Assembly: GCF_001552735.1 (NCBI RefSeq)
Contig: NZ_BCRT01000011.1
Coordinates: 1-64,000 of the forward strand
DNA length: 64,000 nucleotides
Reading direction: 5' to 3'
Source: Sanguibacter suarezii NBRC 16159
Lineage (GTDB): Bacteria > Actinomycetota > Actinomycetes > Actinomycetales > Cellulomonadaceae
Shown in pieces: positions 21,075-29,459 of the stretch. A program made the position numbers and the translations under genes. Position 1 is the first letter of the stretch. Every line of letters starts with the position of its first letter. The notes beneath the pieces are model-generated. The model was not told where the DNA came from, ran no database searches, and saw only the letters and a list, made by a program, of their open reading frames with translations.

Positions 21075-22303
21075 TGGCCACCGGCACGAAGGTTTTCGAC
21101 TACGTCATCCGGGACAAGCAGGGTGCCCTGGTTAAGGGGCGACTCGAGGCCCCGAACCAGGCTGCTGTGGCAGGCCGCCTGAAGACGATGGGTGTCTCCG
21201 CGGTCTCGATCAGCGAGGTGCAGTCGACCGGGCTGCAGCGTGAGATCACCATCCCGGGCTTCGGCGAGAAGATCACGCTCAAGCATCTGGCGATCATGGC
21301 ACGGCAGCTCGCCACCATGATCAACGCGGGACTGTCTCTGCTTCGTTCGGTGAGCATCCTCGCCGAGCAGACCGAAAGCAAGCCGCTAGCCAAGATTTTG
21401 GGACAGGTGCGCAGCGACGTCGAGACTGGTGCGGCCTTCTCGGTGGCGCTCGGCCGACATCCCGAGACCTTCCCGCCGCTCATGATCAACATGGTCAAGG
21501 CCGGAGAGATCGGCGGATTCCTCGACCAGGTCCTCGTGTCCGTTGCGGAGAACTTCGAGGACGAGGTCAAGCTGCGCGGGAAGATCAAGTCCGCGATGAC
21601 CTACCCCGTGGTCGTCTTCGTCATCGCCATCCTCGCCACGACTGGCATGCTGTTGTTCATCGTGCCGGTCTTCGCCGGAATGTTCACCTCCCTGGGAGGT
21701 GAGCTCCCGCTCCCGACGAAGATCCTCATGCAGATGTCTGTCGGCGTGAAGTGGGGCGCCATCCCCACAGTCGTTGCCCTCGGCGTGTTCGGCGCGTGGT
21801 GGGCCAAGCACAAGAACGACCGTTCGGTCCGTGAGCTGCTCGACCCGTGGAAGCTCAAGGCACCGGTCTTCGGCAACCTCTTCCGCAAGATCGCCGTCGC
21901 TCGCTTCACGCGGAACTTCGGTGCGATGATCCACGCGGGCGTGCCGATCCTGCAGGCTCTGGACATCGTCGGGGAGACCAGCGGAAACATCGTCATCGAG
22001 AGAGCGACGAAGGCTGTGCAGGAGTCTGTGCGATCTGGTAAGTCGTTGTCGGGACCGCTCGCCGAGCACAAGGTGTTCCCGCCGATGGTGGTGCAGATGA
22101 TGGCGGTCGGTGAAGACACCGGTGCCCTCGACACGATGCTTGCCAAGATCGCGGAGTTCTACGACCAAGAGGTCGAGGCCACCACGGAACAGCTCACAAG
22201 CCTCATCGAGCCATTGATGATCGTCGTCCTGGGCTCGGTCATCGGTGGGATGGTCATTGCCATGTACATGCCGATCTTCGGCATCTTCGACCTCATCCAG
22301 TGA
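21074..22303 (+). CDS. pilC: Type IV pilus inner-membrane platform protein
   Basis: 409 aa GspF/PilC-family protein with two T2SSF domains. Each begins with a MARQLATMINAG-like helix (LAIMARQLATMINAGLSLLR and FTRNFGAMIHAGVPILQAL), with TM segments near residues 178-205, 228-245 and 380-402. It couples PilB and PilT motion to the pilin. ATG 21074 overlaps the pilT stop; the frame is open upstream but there it only shadows pilT. Confidence 0.95.
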   Translation: MATGTKVFDYVIRDKQGALVKGRLEAPNQAAVAGRLKTMGVSAVSISEVQSTGLQREITIPGFGEKITLKHLAIMARQLATMINAGLSLLRSVSILAEQTESKPLAKILGQVRSDVETGAAFSVALGRHPETFPPLMINMVKAGEIGGFLDQVLVSVAENFEDEVKLRGKIKSAMTYPVVVFVIAILATTGMLLFIVPVFAGMFTSLGGELPLPTKILMQMSVGVKWGAIPTVVALGVFGAWWAKHKNDRSVRELLDPWKLKAPVFGNLFRKIAVARFTRNFGAMIHAGVPILQALDIVGETSGNIVIERATKAVQESVRSGKSLSGPLAEHKVFPPMVVQMMAVGEDTGALDTMLAKIAEFYDQEVEATTEQLTSLIEPLMIVVLGSVIGGMVIAMYMPIFGIFDLIQ

Positions 22304-22746
22304 TGAGCACTCCGCATGGCCACCTTCCAGCGCGTCGGGAGAGCGGGTACCTTCGGCGCAGCGAGAGGGGCTTCTCGCTGATCGAGGTGCTTGTCGTCAT
22401 CGCGATCCTCGGGATACTCGCAGCGATCGTCGTCCCGCTTCTCATGGGACAGCGTGAGCGTGCCGCCGACGCGACGGTCAAGAGCGACTTGCGCCTCGTG
22501 GCCGGGGCGGTCGAGGCGATCCGCACTGTGGGCGCTCCGCTGTCGCAGGCCACCCTGCGTGAGGGACTCCGGCTCACGGCGGGTACGACCATCGAAGTCT
22601 ACGAGAGTGGCGACAGCTATTGCCTCATGGGTTCCAGGACGACGGGAGTTCGAGGAACTCAGGACTGGACTTATCGCGGGGGCAGCGGACTGGGCGACAG
22701 AGACGACGAAGTCTGTGCTGGAACGCTGTCCTTCAACCTTCCGTGA
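22303..22746 (+). CDS. Type IV prepilin-like protein
   Basis: 147 aa with a class III prepilin signal: a ~25-residue polar leader, RSERG/FSLIEVLVVIAILGILAAIVVPLL (cleavage after Gly, Glu at +5) and a variable C-terminal head with two Cys (SYCLMG, DEVCAG) that could form a disulphide. The N-terminal half closely resembles the major pilin encoded next (QRERAADATVKSDLRLVA against NQRKKAVDSSVKSDLRTVA), so the two look like paralogues. The start overlaps the pilC stop (TGATG). It may be a minor pilin or an alternative major pilin. Confidence 0.88.
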   Translation: MSTPHGHLPARRESGYLRRSERGFSLIEVLVVIAILGILAAIVVPLLMGQRERAADATVKSDLRLVAGAVEAIRTVGAPLSQATLREGLRLTAGTTIEVYESGDSYCLMGSRTTGVRGTQDWTYRGGSGLGDRDDEVCAGTLSFNLP

Positions 22747-22794
22747 TGAGTTCCCTCCAGAGCGGGTGAATTTCACGCGATTGTGACGCAAACC

Positions 22795-22823
22795 CTCAAG
22801 ATGTGGACCGAGAAGGTCGATGC
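22795..22823 (+). promoter_or_regulatory. Degenerate FliA/WhiG-like promoter upstream of the major pilin gene
   Basis: A perfect CTCAAG (22795-22800) and 15-nt spacer precede GTCGATGC (22816-22823), which matches GCCGATAA at 5 of 8 positions. It is 77 nt before the pilin ATG, in a non-coding gap. It is supported mainly by the same hexamer and spacing as the better sites. Confidence 0.45.
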
Positions 22824-22900
22824 AGACGCGTGCGACCCGGTCGACGACATGTGACCGGCTTCATTCTTCATATGACACTGAATCTGAAAAGAGGCCGAGC

Positions 22901-23338
22901 ATGATTGCTCGCATCCACAAGTCCATGAACGAGAAGGACAAGGGCTTCACGCTCATCGAGCTCCTCGTCGTGATCATCATCATCGGCATTCTCGCGGCGA
23001 TCGCGATCCCGGTCTTCATGAACCAGCGCAAGAAGGCTGTCGACTCCTCCGTGAAGTCTGACCTCCGTACCGTCGCTAACGAGATGGAGACGTACTACAC
23101 CGACAAGCAGGCGTATATCGCCGTGACGGCGAACGTTGCGGGCACGCCCAAGGTCACGATCGGCGCCGCGCCCGACAACAAGGACGTCGCGCTGAGCCCG
23201 GGGAACGTTCTGTCTGCCAAGCTCGTCGGTACCGACGGATACTGCATCACCGGCACCAACGCCAAGGGTGACAAGGCCGTTGCGGGCTTGTACTACAACA
23301 GCACCACCGGCGGTCTGACCACCACACCGTGCCCCTGA
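22901..23338 (+). CDS. pilA: Major type IV pilin
   Basis: 145 aa precursor. The 15-residue leader ends EKDKG, followed by FTLIELLVVIIIIGILAAIAIPVF, a textbook type IV pilin N-terminus (Phe +1, Glu +5). The head ends with a Cys pair (YCITG and the terminal TTTPCP) framing a D-region loop. ATG 22901 follows AAAAGAGG and gives a normal leader length. It has its own upstream gap with a promoter candidate and is followed by a very stable hairpin, as expected for the most abundant subunit. Confidence 0.93.
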   Translation: MIARIHKSMNEKDKGFTLIELLVVIIIIGILAAIAIPVFMNQRKKAVDSSVKSDLRTVANEMETYYTDKQAYIAVTANVAGTPKVTIGAAPDNKDVALSPGNVLSAKLVGTDGYCITGTNAKGDKAVAGLYYNSTTGGLTTTPCP

Positions 23339-23353
23339 TCACTCAGTGAATAT

Positions 23354-23385
23354 CGTGGGGAATGGGCGCAAGCCCATTCCCCACG
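23354..23385 (+). terminator. 14-bp GCAA-capped stem-loop after pilA
   Basis: CGTGGGGAATGGGC (23354-23367) and GCCCATTCCCCACG (23372-23385) pair perfectly around a GCAA (GNRA) tetraloop, 15 nt after the pilin stop. There is no U-tract. It could be an attenuating terminator or an mRNA 3'-end stabiliser that separates high pilin output from the downstream minor genes. Confidence 0.8.
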
Positions 23386-23424
23386 AGGCCGCATCCGGAC
23401 ACCTTGACAGGAGACAACACGGCC

Positions 23425-25284
23425 GTGGACGTTGCCACACCCCAGCCCGATGAAGCGCGACACGGCGTGCACGCTGGCGTCGAGGAGGGCTTCTCTCTGA
23501 TCGAGGTCGTGGTCGCTCTCTTCCTCATCGGAATCGTCGCTGCCGGGGCTCTCCTCTTCTTCGTGCGCGGCGCGCAGAACGCCTCGCACCTCCAGCGCAC
23601 CCAGGCCGCGTCGACCATCGCGACGCAGGGCATGGAGCTCGTTCGCTCTATCGACCCCCGCCCGGCCACTCCCGCCGCGACGAGCGGTCTTCTCACGGGT
23701 CGCTCGAAGGCCGACGTGCAGGCCGTGTGGGCGGCTGCGGATCCCCAGGACACCGCGCAGACGGTCGCCACTTGGGACGCCATCACCCCCCAGTCCGGCC
23801 ACGCGAACGACTCTCTCCCGCAGGTCCGTGAGACGACGGCGTCGGGGATGGACTACACGATCACGACTCTCATCGGCACCTGCTACCGCCCCGCTGCAGC
23901 CAGCGTCGGAAGGCAGTCGTGCACCGCGGCCAACCTCGTCGGCAGCGTCCAGATGTACCGTGCGACTGTCGTAGTGACTTGGGCGGCAGGGAAGGCCGAC
24001 CAGTGCGACTCCGGGAGGTGCACCTACCGGCTGAGCGCGCTCATCGACCCGTCGACGGACGCCAGCTGGAACCTCTCCACGAAGCCCGTTGCCTATGATG
24101 ACGCAGCGAAGTTCTCTGCCGGTGACCCGCTGACGATGATTGACGTCCTTGCGAACGATGTGATCAGTACTGTTACCTCTAACCCGACGACCATCCTCAC
24201 TGCGCCCGCCTACGGAACTGCAGTTGTCGTCTCGAGCGGTCTGAAGATGGGCGCGATCAACTACACCGCCCCCACGAACTATTCCGGCCCCGTCGAGCTG
24301 ACCTACAAGCTCCGGGACGTCCAGGGACGCAACTCGAACGAGGCGACAGTCCGCATCGCCGTGCTGCCCAAGGCGGTCAACGACACGGCGACGGTCGCAA
24401 GGGGTGGGACGGTCGTCATCCCGGCCGTCGCGAACGACTTGGGCACCGGCCTCGTTCCCTCCATCACCACGCCGCCGGCCGGTTCTTTCGGAACGGCGAC
24501 TGTGGTCGGGAGCGACATCAGGTTCATTGCGAGCGCCTCGGCGCCACTCACTTCGACCACGTTGAAGTACACGGTCATTGATGCCTCGGCACAGAACAGC
24601 CTCCTCGAGGCGACGATCACGATCTCGGTTACCGCCCCGATCGTCTCGGCCACCGACGTGGTAGTAGACATCCCCGCTACGATGACTCCGGGCCAGACCA
24701 CGCTGGCGATCGGCCCAGCCGGCTACAAGGTCTTCCCGATGACACCGGTCGTCGCGGTGGGCACGACCCCTGCCGCATCGGTTGGTACCCTCACCGGCGC
24801 GGGATCCACAGCTATGAAGTACCAACCGAAGGCTGGCACGGTCGGCGTCTACGCTTTCACGTTCCAGCTCGAGGACGCCACGGGCACCCGCTCCGCGACC
24901 AAGACCGCGACCATCAGGGTCACACCGGTGGCCAAGGCGTACACGCATACGCCGACAATCACCCGCACTGACAAGCAGACGATCACTGTGATCGGGGCGG
25001 GCCTCACAAACATCCCGAATGCCAAGACCACTGGGATCACCTATGCGGTTGCGTCCCCACCCGTCTGCGTGTCCGAAGGGCCAGCCCCGTCGAAGACGGT
25101 GAGAACACCGGCCATAGTCACGGTGGCGTCAGACACAGGGTTGGGAGCTTTCGAGTTCACAAGGCCAGTGTGGAGTGGCACGCAGTCCGCGACTTGCACC
25201 TTCGGATACACGGTGACGATGACGTATGGCTCACAGCCATTCACGACTCCCGTCGCCACAGCGACAGTGAAGGTGCAGCAGTGA
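23425..25284 (+). CDS. Large prepilin-like protein with Ig/cadherin-like modules
   Basis: 619 aa. The leader ends VEEG/FSLIEVVVALFLIGIVAAGALLFF, a class III signal with Glu +5 (PilV-like). After a ~150-residue pilin-like section the protein has at least three repeated beta-rich modules. The first (about residues 225-320) has YDDAAKFSAGDPLTMIDVLANDV and NYSGPVELTYKLRDVQGR, features of cadherin-like/Big_17 domains; later modules start near PKAVNDTATV and TAPIVSATDV. There are two Cys near 535-590. GTG 23425 has AGGAG 11 nt upstream. It is much larger than normal minor pilins and is a plausible tip adhesin. It is coupled by GTGA to the next gene. Confidence 0.85.
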   Translation: MDVATPQPDEARHGVHAGVEEGFSLIEVVVALFLIGIVAAGALLFFVRGAQNASHLQRTQAASTIATQGMELVRSIDPRPATPAATSGLLTGRSKADVQAVWAAADPQDTAQTVATWDAITPQSGHANDSLPQVRETTASGMDYTITTLIGTCYRPAAASVGRQSCTAANLVGSVQMYRATVVVTWAAGKADQCDSGRCTYRLSALIDPSTDASWNLSTKPVAYDDAAKFSAGDPLTMIDVLANDVISTVTSNPTTILTAPAYGTAVVVSSGLKMGAINYTAPTNYSGPVELTYKLRDVQGRNSNEATVRIAVLPKAVNDTATVARGGTVVIPAVANDLGTGLVPSITTPPAGSFGTATVVGSDIRFIASASAPLTSTTLKYTVIDASAQNSLLEATITISVTAPIVSATDVVVDIPATMTPGQTTLAIGPAGYKVFPMTPVVAVGTTPAASVGTLTGAGSTAMKYQPKAGTVGVYAFTFQLEDATGTRSATKTATIRVTPVAKAYTHTPTITRTDKQTITVIGAGLTNIPNAKTTGITYAVASPPVCVSEGPAPSKTVRTPAIVTVASDTGLGAFEFTRPVWSGTQSATCTFGYTVTMTYGSQPFTTPVATATVKVQQ

Positions 25285-25943
25285 ACGCCGGGTGGGGTGG
25301 ACGTCGCGTCAAGGCTGATCGGGACGCGGGCATGACACTGGTGGAGCTCATCGTGGCGATGGGGATCTTCACGGTCGTCATCGCGGTCTTCATGTCAGGG
25401 GTGGTCGTCATGACGAAAGACACCGCGCGCGCCCAGTCGGTCGCGGACGCCGGCGACGAGGTGCGCCGGGTGTTCCAGCGTCTCGACAAGGAGGTCCGGT
25501 ACGCCTCGGCGATCAACATGCCGGGCACGGGCACGAGCGGGGCCTACTACGTGGAGTACCTTATGACAGCGGTGGAAGCGGGGACGCAGCCGACGTGCAT
25601 ACAGTGGCGTTACGTGCCGTCCTCCGGAACCGTCCAGCGCAGGTCGTGGGCAAACGTCACCGCAGGGGTTGCCCCCAGCGCCTGGTCCACGCTTGCCTCA
25701 CGTGTGCGCAACAAGCTTCCGGCGGAGCGGCCCTTCGTGTTCACCAAGGCCGGTAGCGTGAACACCAACCAACAGCTGCGCGTCTTCCTCGACGTGGGCC
25801 CAGGGACCAACAAGGGCGCTCAGCTCGATTCCCAGTTCGTGGCACGGAACACGGACACCTCGACCACGACCAATGCCGACGTCGACAACAATGGCGCAAG
25901 CGACTCGCCCGTGTGCCAGCAACCAGGAACGGGACGCCCGTGA
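25281..25943 (+). CDS. PilW/PulJ-like prepilin
   Basis: 220 aa. An N-terminal leader of ~17 residues ends DAG, followed by MTLVELIVAMGIFTVVIAVFMSGVVV: the +1 residue is Met instead of Phe, which prepilin peptidases tolerate, and Glu +5 is kept. The body (RRVFQRLDKEVRYASAINMP) resembles PilW/PulJ minor subunits. GTG 25281 overlaps the upstream stop and its own stop overlaps the next GTG, so the minor-subunit genes are translationally coupled. Confidence 0.82.
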   Translation: MNAGWGGRRVKADRDAGMTLVELIVAMGIFTVVIAVFMSGVVVMTKDTARAQSVADAGDEVRRVFQRLDKEVRYASAINMPGTGTSGAYYVEYLMTAVEAGTQPTCIQWRYVPSSGTVQRRSWANVTAGVAPSAWSTLASRVRNKLPAERPFVFTKAGSVNTNQQLRVFLDVGPGTNKGAQLDSQFVARNTDTSTTTNADVDNNGASDSPVCQQPGTGRP

Positions 25944-27496
25944 GAGCTCACCGACTCGATCAGACCACACGCCAGCCCGGCGATGAAGGCATGGCCCTCA
26001 TGACCGCCGTCCTGCTGATCATGGTCGTGGGTGCGCTGAGCGTGCTCATGCTCGGCGTAGTCGTGGCGCAGGTCCAGCCGACGATGTTCGCCGCGAAGAA
26101 TAGCCGCACGATCGTGGCTGCCGAGGCTGGCGTCGACGCTGCGCTGAGCCAGATGCGGTCGGCAACGGCCGTCCATGCCATCAGCCACCAGGTCCTCGGC
26201 GATCCCAGCAAGCTACCGTGCACCGTCCAGGGCCAGGTGAACGGGGTGTCCACCGACTATTCGTACAAGGTGCAGGTCACGTACTTTGACGAGGACCCGA
26301 AGGGGCGGAGCGCCGCGTGGCGGTCAACGAACGCTCTGACGTGCGGCGCCACAGGGCTCTCGGCTGCGCCAAGCTTCGCCGTGATCACCTCCGAGGGGCT
26401 CGACAGCGGAGTCCCCGGGCTTGCCTCGACGGCTGGGGACCGCAAGCTCGAGACCGTCTACACGTTCCAAGTCACCAACAACAACATTGAGGGTGGGGCG
26501 ATCTACTCCTTCGGTGTCGCTACGTGCCTGCAGGCGGACGGACAGACGGTCGGTTCGACCATCACGTACGTTTCGGCCGAGCAGTGCCGCACCGACGATC
26601 CACGTCGCCTGTGGAGCTGGAAGGATGACTACGGCATCCACCTCGCGGTGACCGACCTAGCGGGATCGACTCCGTTGTGCATCACCGGGCGCCCGAGCAG
26701 CGGCGCCGTCAATGCGACGCTGCAAGTCTGCAACGGAGCGAGCAACCAGCTCTTCTCGTGGCACGGCGGTGCTCTCTTCAAGGTGCAGAACGCTGGCAAC
26801 ACCAACTACTCGGGCTTCTGCCTCGGCACCGGTGCGGCATCGAAGAGCGTCCCACTGGGTCTCAAACTCGCCGTCGGTGACTGCGGGAACAACATCGCTT
26901 GGTCATCGTTCGATCCCGACGCCCGCGTCGGAGCTGCGAAGGCGTCCGCCACAACCAATCAAATCGTCAACTTTCTCGAGTTTGGGCGCTGCTTCGACGT
27001 CACCCAGCAGCAGGTGGGAAAGGCGTTCATGATCGTCTACCCCTGCAAGCAGGACCCCAGCCCGGCCGGCGGATTGCTCGATTGGAACCACGAGTGGTAC
27101 TACATCGAGCCGCCCAACCAGAAGGGTTCGAAGGGAGCGCAGCAGATCTACGTCAACCAGGAGAAGAACACGACGAAGAAGTACTGCCTCAAGACGCCGT
27201 CGACGACGGCGAGCCCGGCATACGTCACGCTCACCACCACGTGCAGCGGTGACGACGTGACCTGGACACGTGATGCGGACACCGGGGTCTACGCGGAGAG
27301 CTGGCGTTTCCGCGACCGGTATGATCGGTGCATCTCGATCGGACCCAAGCCGCCCTACGACCCTGCCGCCCCAGATCTTGTCAACTGGTCCACCATCGTC
27401 GTCGCGGCATGCTCCGGCGAGCCTGCGCAGAAGTGGAACGCACCGCCGACAGCACAGAACGCATCCCTGGACAACTATCGAGAACTCTCCAACTGA
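25940..27496 (+). CDS. PilX-like protein with a ricin-B-type lectin region
   Basis: 518 aa. The N-terminus is PGDEGMALMTAVLLIMVVGALSVLMLGVVV, a PilX-like hydrophobic helix without the consensus FTLIE, then a region that begins NSRTIVAAEAGVDAALSQM as in PilX N-terminal domains. From about residue 200 three segments each carry a Cys-initiated strand and a Q-x-W or similar end (CNGASNQLFSW, CFDVTQQQVGK..., CSGEPAQKW), which suggests a ricin-type beta-trefoil carbohydrate-binding fold. This would put a lectin on or near the pilus. The lectin call is by motif only. GTG 25940 overlaps the previous stop. Confidence 0.78.
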   Translation: MRAHRLDQTTRQPGDEGMALMTAVLLIMVVGALSVLMLGVVVAQVQPTMFAAKNSRTIVAAEAGVDAALSQMRSATAVHAISHQVLGDPSKLPCTVQGQVNGVSTDYSYKVQVTYFDEDPKGRSAAWRSTNALTCGATGLSAAPSFAVITSEGLDSGVPGLASTAGDRKLETVYTFQVTNNNIEGGAIYSFGVATCLQADGQTVGSTITYVSAEQCRTDDPRRLWSWKDDYGIHLAVTDLAGSTPLCITGRPSSGAVNATLQVCNGASNQLFSWHGGALFKVQNAGNTNYSGFCLGTGAASKSVPLGLKLAVGDCGNNIAWSSFDPDARVGAAKASATTNQIVNFLEFGRCFDVTQQQVGKAFMIVYPCKQDPSPAGGLLDWNHEWYYIEPPNQKGSKGAQQIYVNQEKNTTKKYCLKTPSTTASPAYVTLTTTCSGDDVTWTRDADTGVYAESWRFRDRYDRCISIGPKPPYDPAAPDLVNWSTIVVAACSGEPAQKWNAPPTAQNASLDNYRELSN

Positions 27497-27498
27497 TC

Positions 27499-28314
27499 GT
27501 GGAACTGAACGACTTCCTCGTCGACGACGAGTTTTTGCGGACGTTCGCGATCGTCGCGATCGGTGGCCTTGGGCTGCTCGTCGGGTCGTTCCTTAATGTC
27601 GTCATCTGGCGGGTACCGCGAGGTGAGTCGATCGTCAGCCCACCGAGTGCATGCCCTGGGTGCGCGGATACGATTCAAGCTCGCGACAACGTGCCGGTAC
27701 TGTCCTGGGTCCTATTGCGGGGCCGGTGCCGCGCTTGCCGGGCCCCCATCTCCATGCGCTATCCGTTGGTCGAGGCCGGTACTGGTGTCATGTTCGCCCT
27801 CGTGTATCTCCGTGTCGGTCCGTCTGTCGAAGTCGTGGCGTATCTCTACCTTGCTGCAATCGGTATCGCGCTACTGCTTATCGATCTTGACGTCAAGCGC
27901 CTGCCTAATGTGATCGTCTTGCCCGCCTATCTCGTGCTTCCCGTACTTCTCGCTGTGGCGAGTGCCGTAGACGGAGACTGGTCTGCGATGCTTCGTGCGG
28001 CGATGGGGGGGATGCTTTTGTACGCCTTTTACTTCGGTGCCATGGTCGCCTACCCAGGCGGGATGGGCTTCGGAGACGTGAAGCTCGCCGGTGTCCTTGG
28101 AATCGGGCTGGCGTGGATGGGGTGGGGCGCACTCGTGGTTGGGGCCTTCGGAGCATTTCTGCTCGGTGGCATCTTCTCCATCGGGCTGGTCCTGAGCAAG
28201 CGCGCCCACCGCAAGACGGGTATCCCCTTCGGCCCGTGGATGCTTGCCGGCGCAGCGATCGGCATCGGTTGGGGCGAGGGCATATGGGGTGCGTACCTCT
28301 CCCTGATGCAGTGA
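27499..28314 (+). CDS. pilD: Prepilin peptidase (leader peptidase/N-methyltransferase)
   Basis: 271 aa A24-family membrane aspartyl protease that removes prepilin leaders and methylates residue +1. The N-terminal methyltransferase domain has the zinc tetracysteine CPGC...CRAC (about residues 52-80). Catalytic aspartates lie in LIDLDVKRLPN near 130 and GMGFGDVKLAG near 193. There are seven or eight hydrophobic segments. GTG 27499 lies 2 nt after the upstream stop and gives a normal family length; longer in-frame starts only overlap the previous gene. Confidence 0.93.
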   Translation: MELNDFLVDDEFLRTFAIVAIGGLGLLVGSFLNVVIWRVPRGESIVSPPSACPGCADTIQARDNVPVLSWVLLRGRCRACRAPISMRYPLVEAGTGVMFALVYLRVGPSVEVVAYLYLAAIGIALLLIDLDVKRLPNVIVLPAYLVLPVLLAVASAVDGDWSAMLRAAMGGMLLYAFYFGAMVAYPGGMGFGDVKLAGVLGIGLAWMGWGALVVGAFGAFLLGGIFSIGLVLSKRAHRKTGIPFGPWMLAGAAIGIGWGEGIWGAYLSLMQ

Positions 28315-28344
28315 CCGCGCGCAAGATCAGCTCGTGCTTCCCGC

Positions 28345-28373
28345 CTCAAGGCGGATAACGCCCGTGCCGATAA
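28345..28373 (+). promoter_or_regulatory. FliA/WhiG-like promoter upstream of pilM
   Basis: A perfect CTCAAG (28345-28350), 15-nt spacer and a perfect GCCGATAA (28366-28373) lie 36 nt before the pilM GTG in the 95-bp gap after pilD. This is the best-matching site in the cluster. Confidence 0.78.
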
Positions 28374-28409
28374 GCAACTGAGATCATCTGGGCCGAGAAA
28401 GGACTTTTT

Positions 28410-29459
28410 GTGGCCAAGCATCGAGCCATTGGGCTGGACATCGGGACGACTGCGGTTCGCGCTGCCGAGATCGAGTTCACCTCCGACCGCGGCACGCTCG
28501 TCAGCTATGCCGAGGTGGCGCTTCCACTGGGAGCGATCCGGGACGGCGAGGTCGCGGACTCGCCCGCAGTCACCTCAGCGCTCAAGGAGCTGTGGAGCAA
28601 GGGCAAGTTCCAGTCGAAGGAAGTCATCCTGGGCATCGGCAACCAGCGCGTTGCCGTCAGAGAGCTCTCCCTCCCCTGGATGCCGATGCGCCAGCTCCGC
28701 CCTGCGCTCGCCTATCAGGTGCAGGACATGATCCCGATGTCTACGGACGATGCGCTCCTGGACTTCTATCCGACAGATGACTTCGAGGGCGAGAACGGGC
28801 GCACCCTCGACGGTCTCTTGGTGGCGGCCGCACGGGACACTATCGCTGCCAACGTTCTCGCGGTGGAGTCTGCAGGGCTCCGCCCGGTCATGGTCGATCT
28901 CAACGCTTTTGCTCTGCTGCGCGGACTGACTCACGGCGCGCTGAGGACTCAGACTGCCGCGCTCGTCGACATCGGGGCCCGAATCACCAATGTGGTTATC
29001 GTCGACCAGGGCGTGCCGCGCTTTGTCCGTGCACTTCCCCACGGTGGACAGGAAGCCACGGACGCTGTTGCGCGTGCACTCGGTGTCTCCAACAGTGATG
29101 CCGAGCGGCTGAAGTCTGAGATCGGCGTCGGCGGAGCGACCCGCCCGGAACACGCTGAGGCCGCGGCGGCGCTGTCGCACGTCTCGAACAACCTCATCGA
29201 GGCGATCCGGAACACCTTTACGTTCTTCACCGGAACTCAGAACGGCTCAGCGATCGACATGGTCGCCCTCACCGGTGGTGGTGCCCACCTACCTGGACTG
29301 GGCCAGTATCTGGCCAGCGCTAGTCGGCTGAACGTCTCGCTAGGCGACCCTCTGGCCCCGCTGCATGTGGCAAAGAGCCTCGGTGGTCGGGAGCAGTTCA
29401 TCGGGCACGAGTCGCGCATGGCTCTGCCCATCGGCCTCGCATATGGAGTTGCAGCATGA
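28410..29459 (+). CDS. pilM: Type IV pilus assembly protein PilM
   Basis: 349 aa actin-like cytoplasmic ATPase-fold protein that links the pilus motor to PilN. Phosphate loops are GLDIGTTAVRAAE at the N-terminus and DIGARITNVVIVDQG near residue 188; the adenosine motif is LTGGGAHLPGL near 288. GTG 28410 is preceded by AAAGGA. It overlaps pilN by ATGA. Confidence 0.92.
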   Translation: MAKHRAIGLDIGTTAVRAAEIEFTSDRGTLVSYAEVALPLGAIRDGEVADSPAVTSALKELWSKGKFQSKEVILGIGNQRVAVRELSLPWMPMRQLRPALAYQVQDMIPMSTDDALLDFYPTDDFEGENGRTLDGLLVAAARDTIAANVLAVESAGLRPVMVDLNAFALLRGLTHGALRTQTAALVDIGARITNVVIVDQGVPRFVRALPHGGQEATDAVARALGVSNSDAERLKSEIGVGGATRPEHAEAAAALSHVSNNLIEAIRNTFTFFTGTQNGSAIDMVALTGGGAHLPGLGQYLASASRLNVSLGDPLAPLHVAKSLGGREQFIGHESRMALPIGLAYGVAA

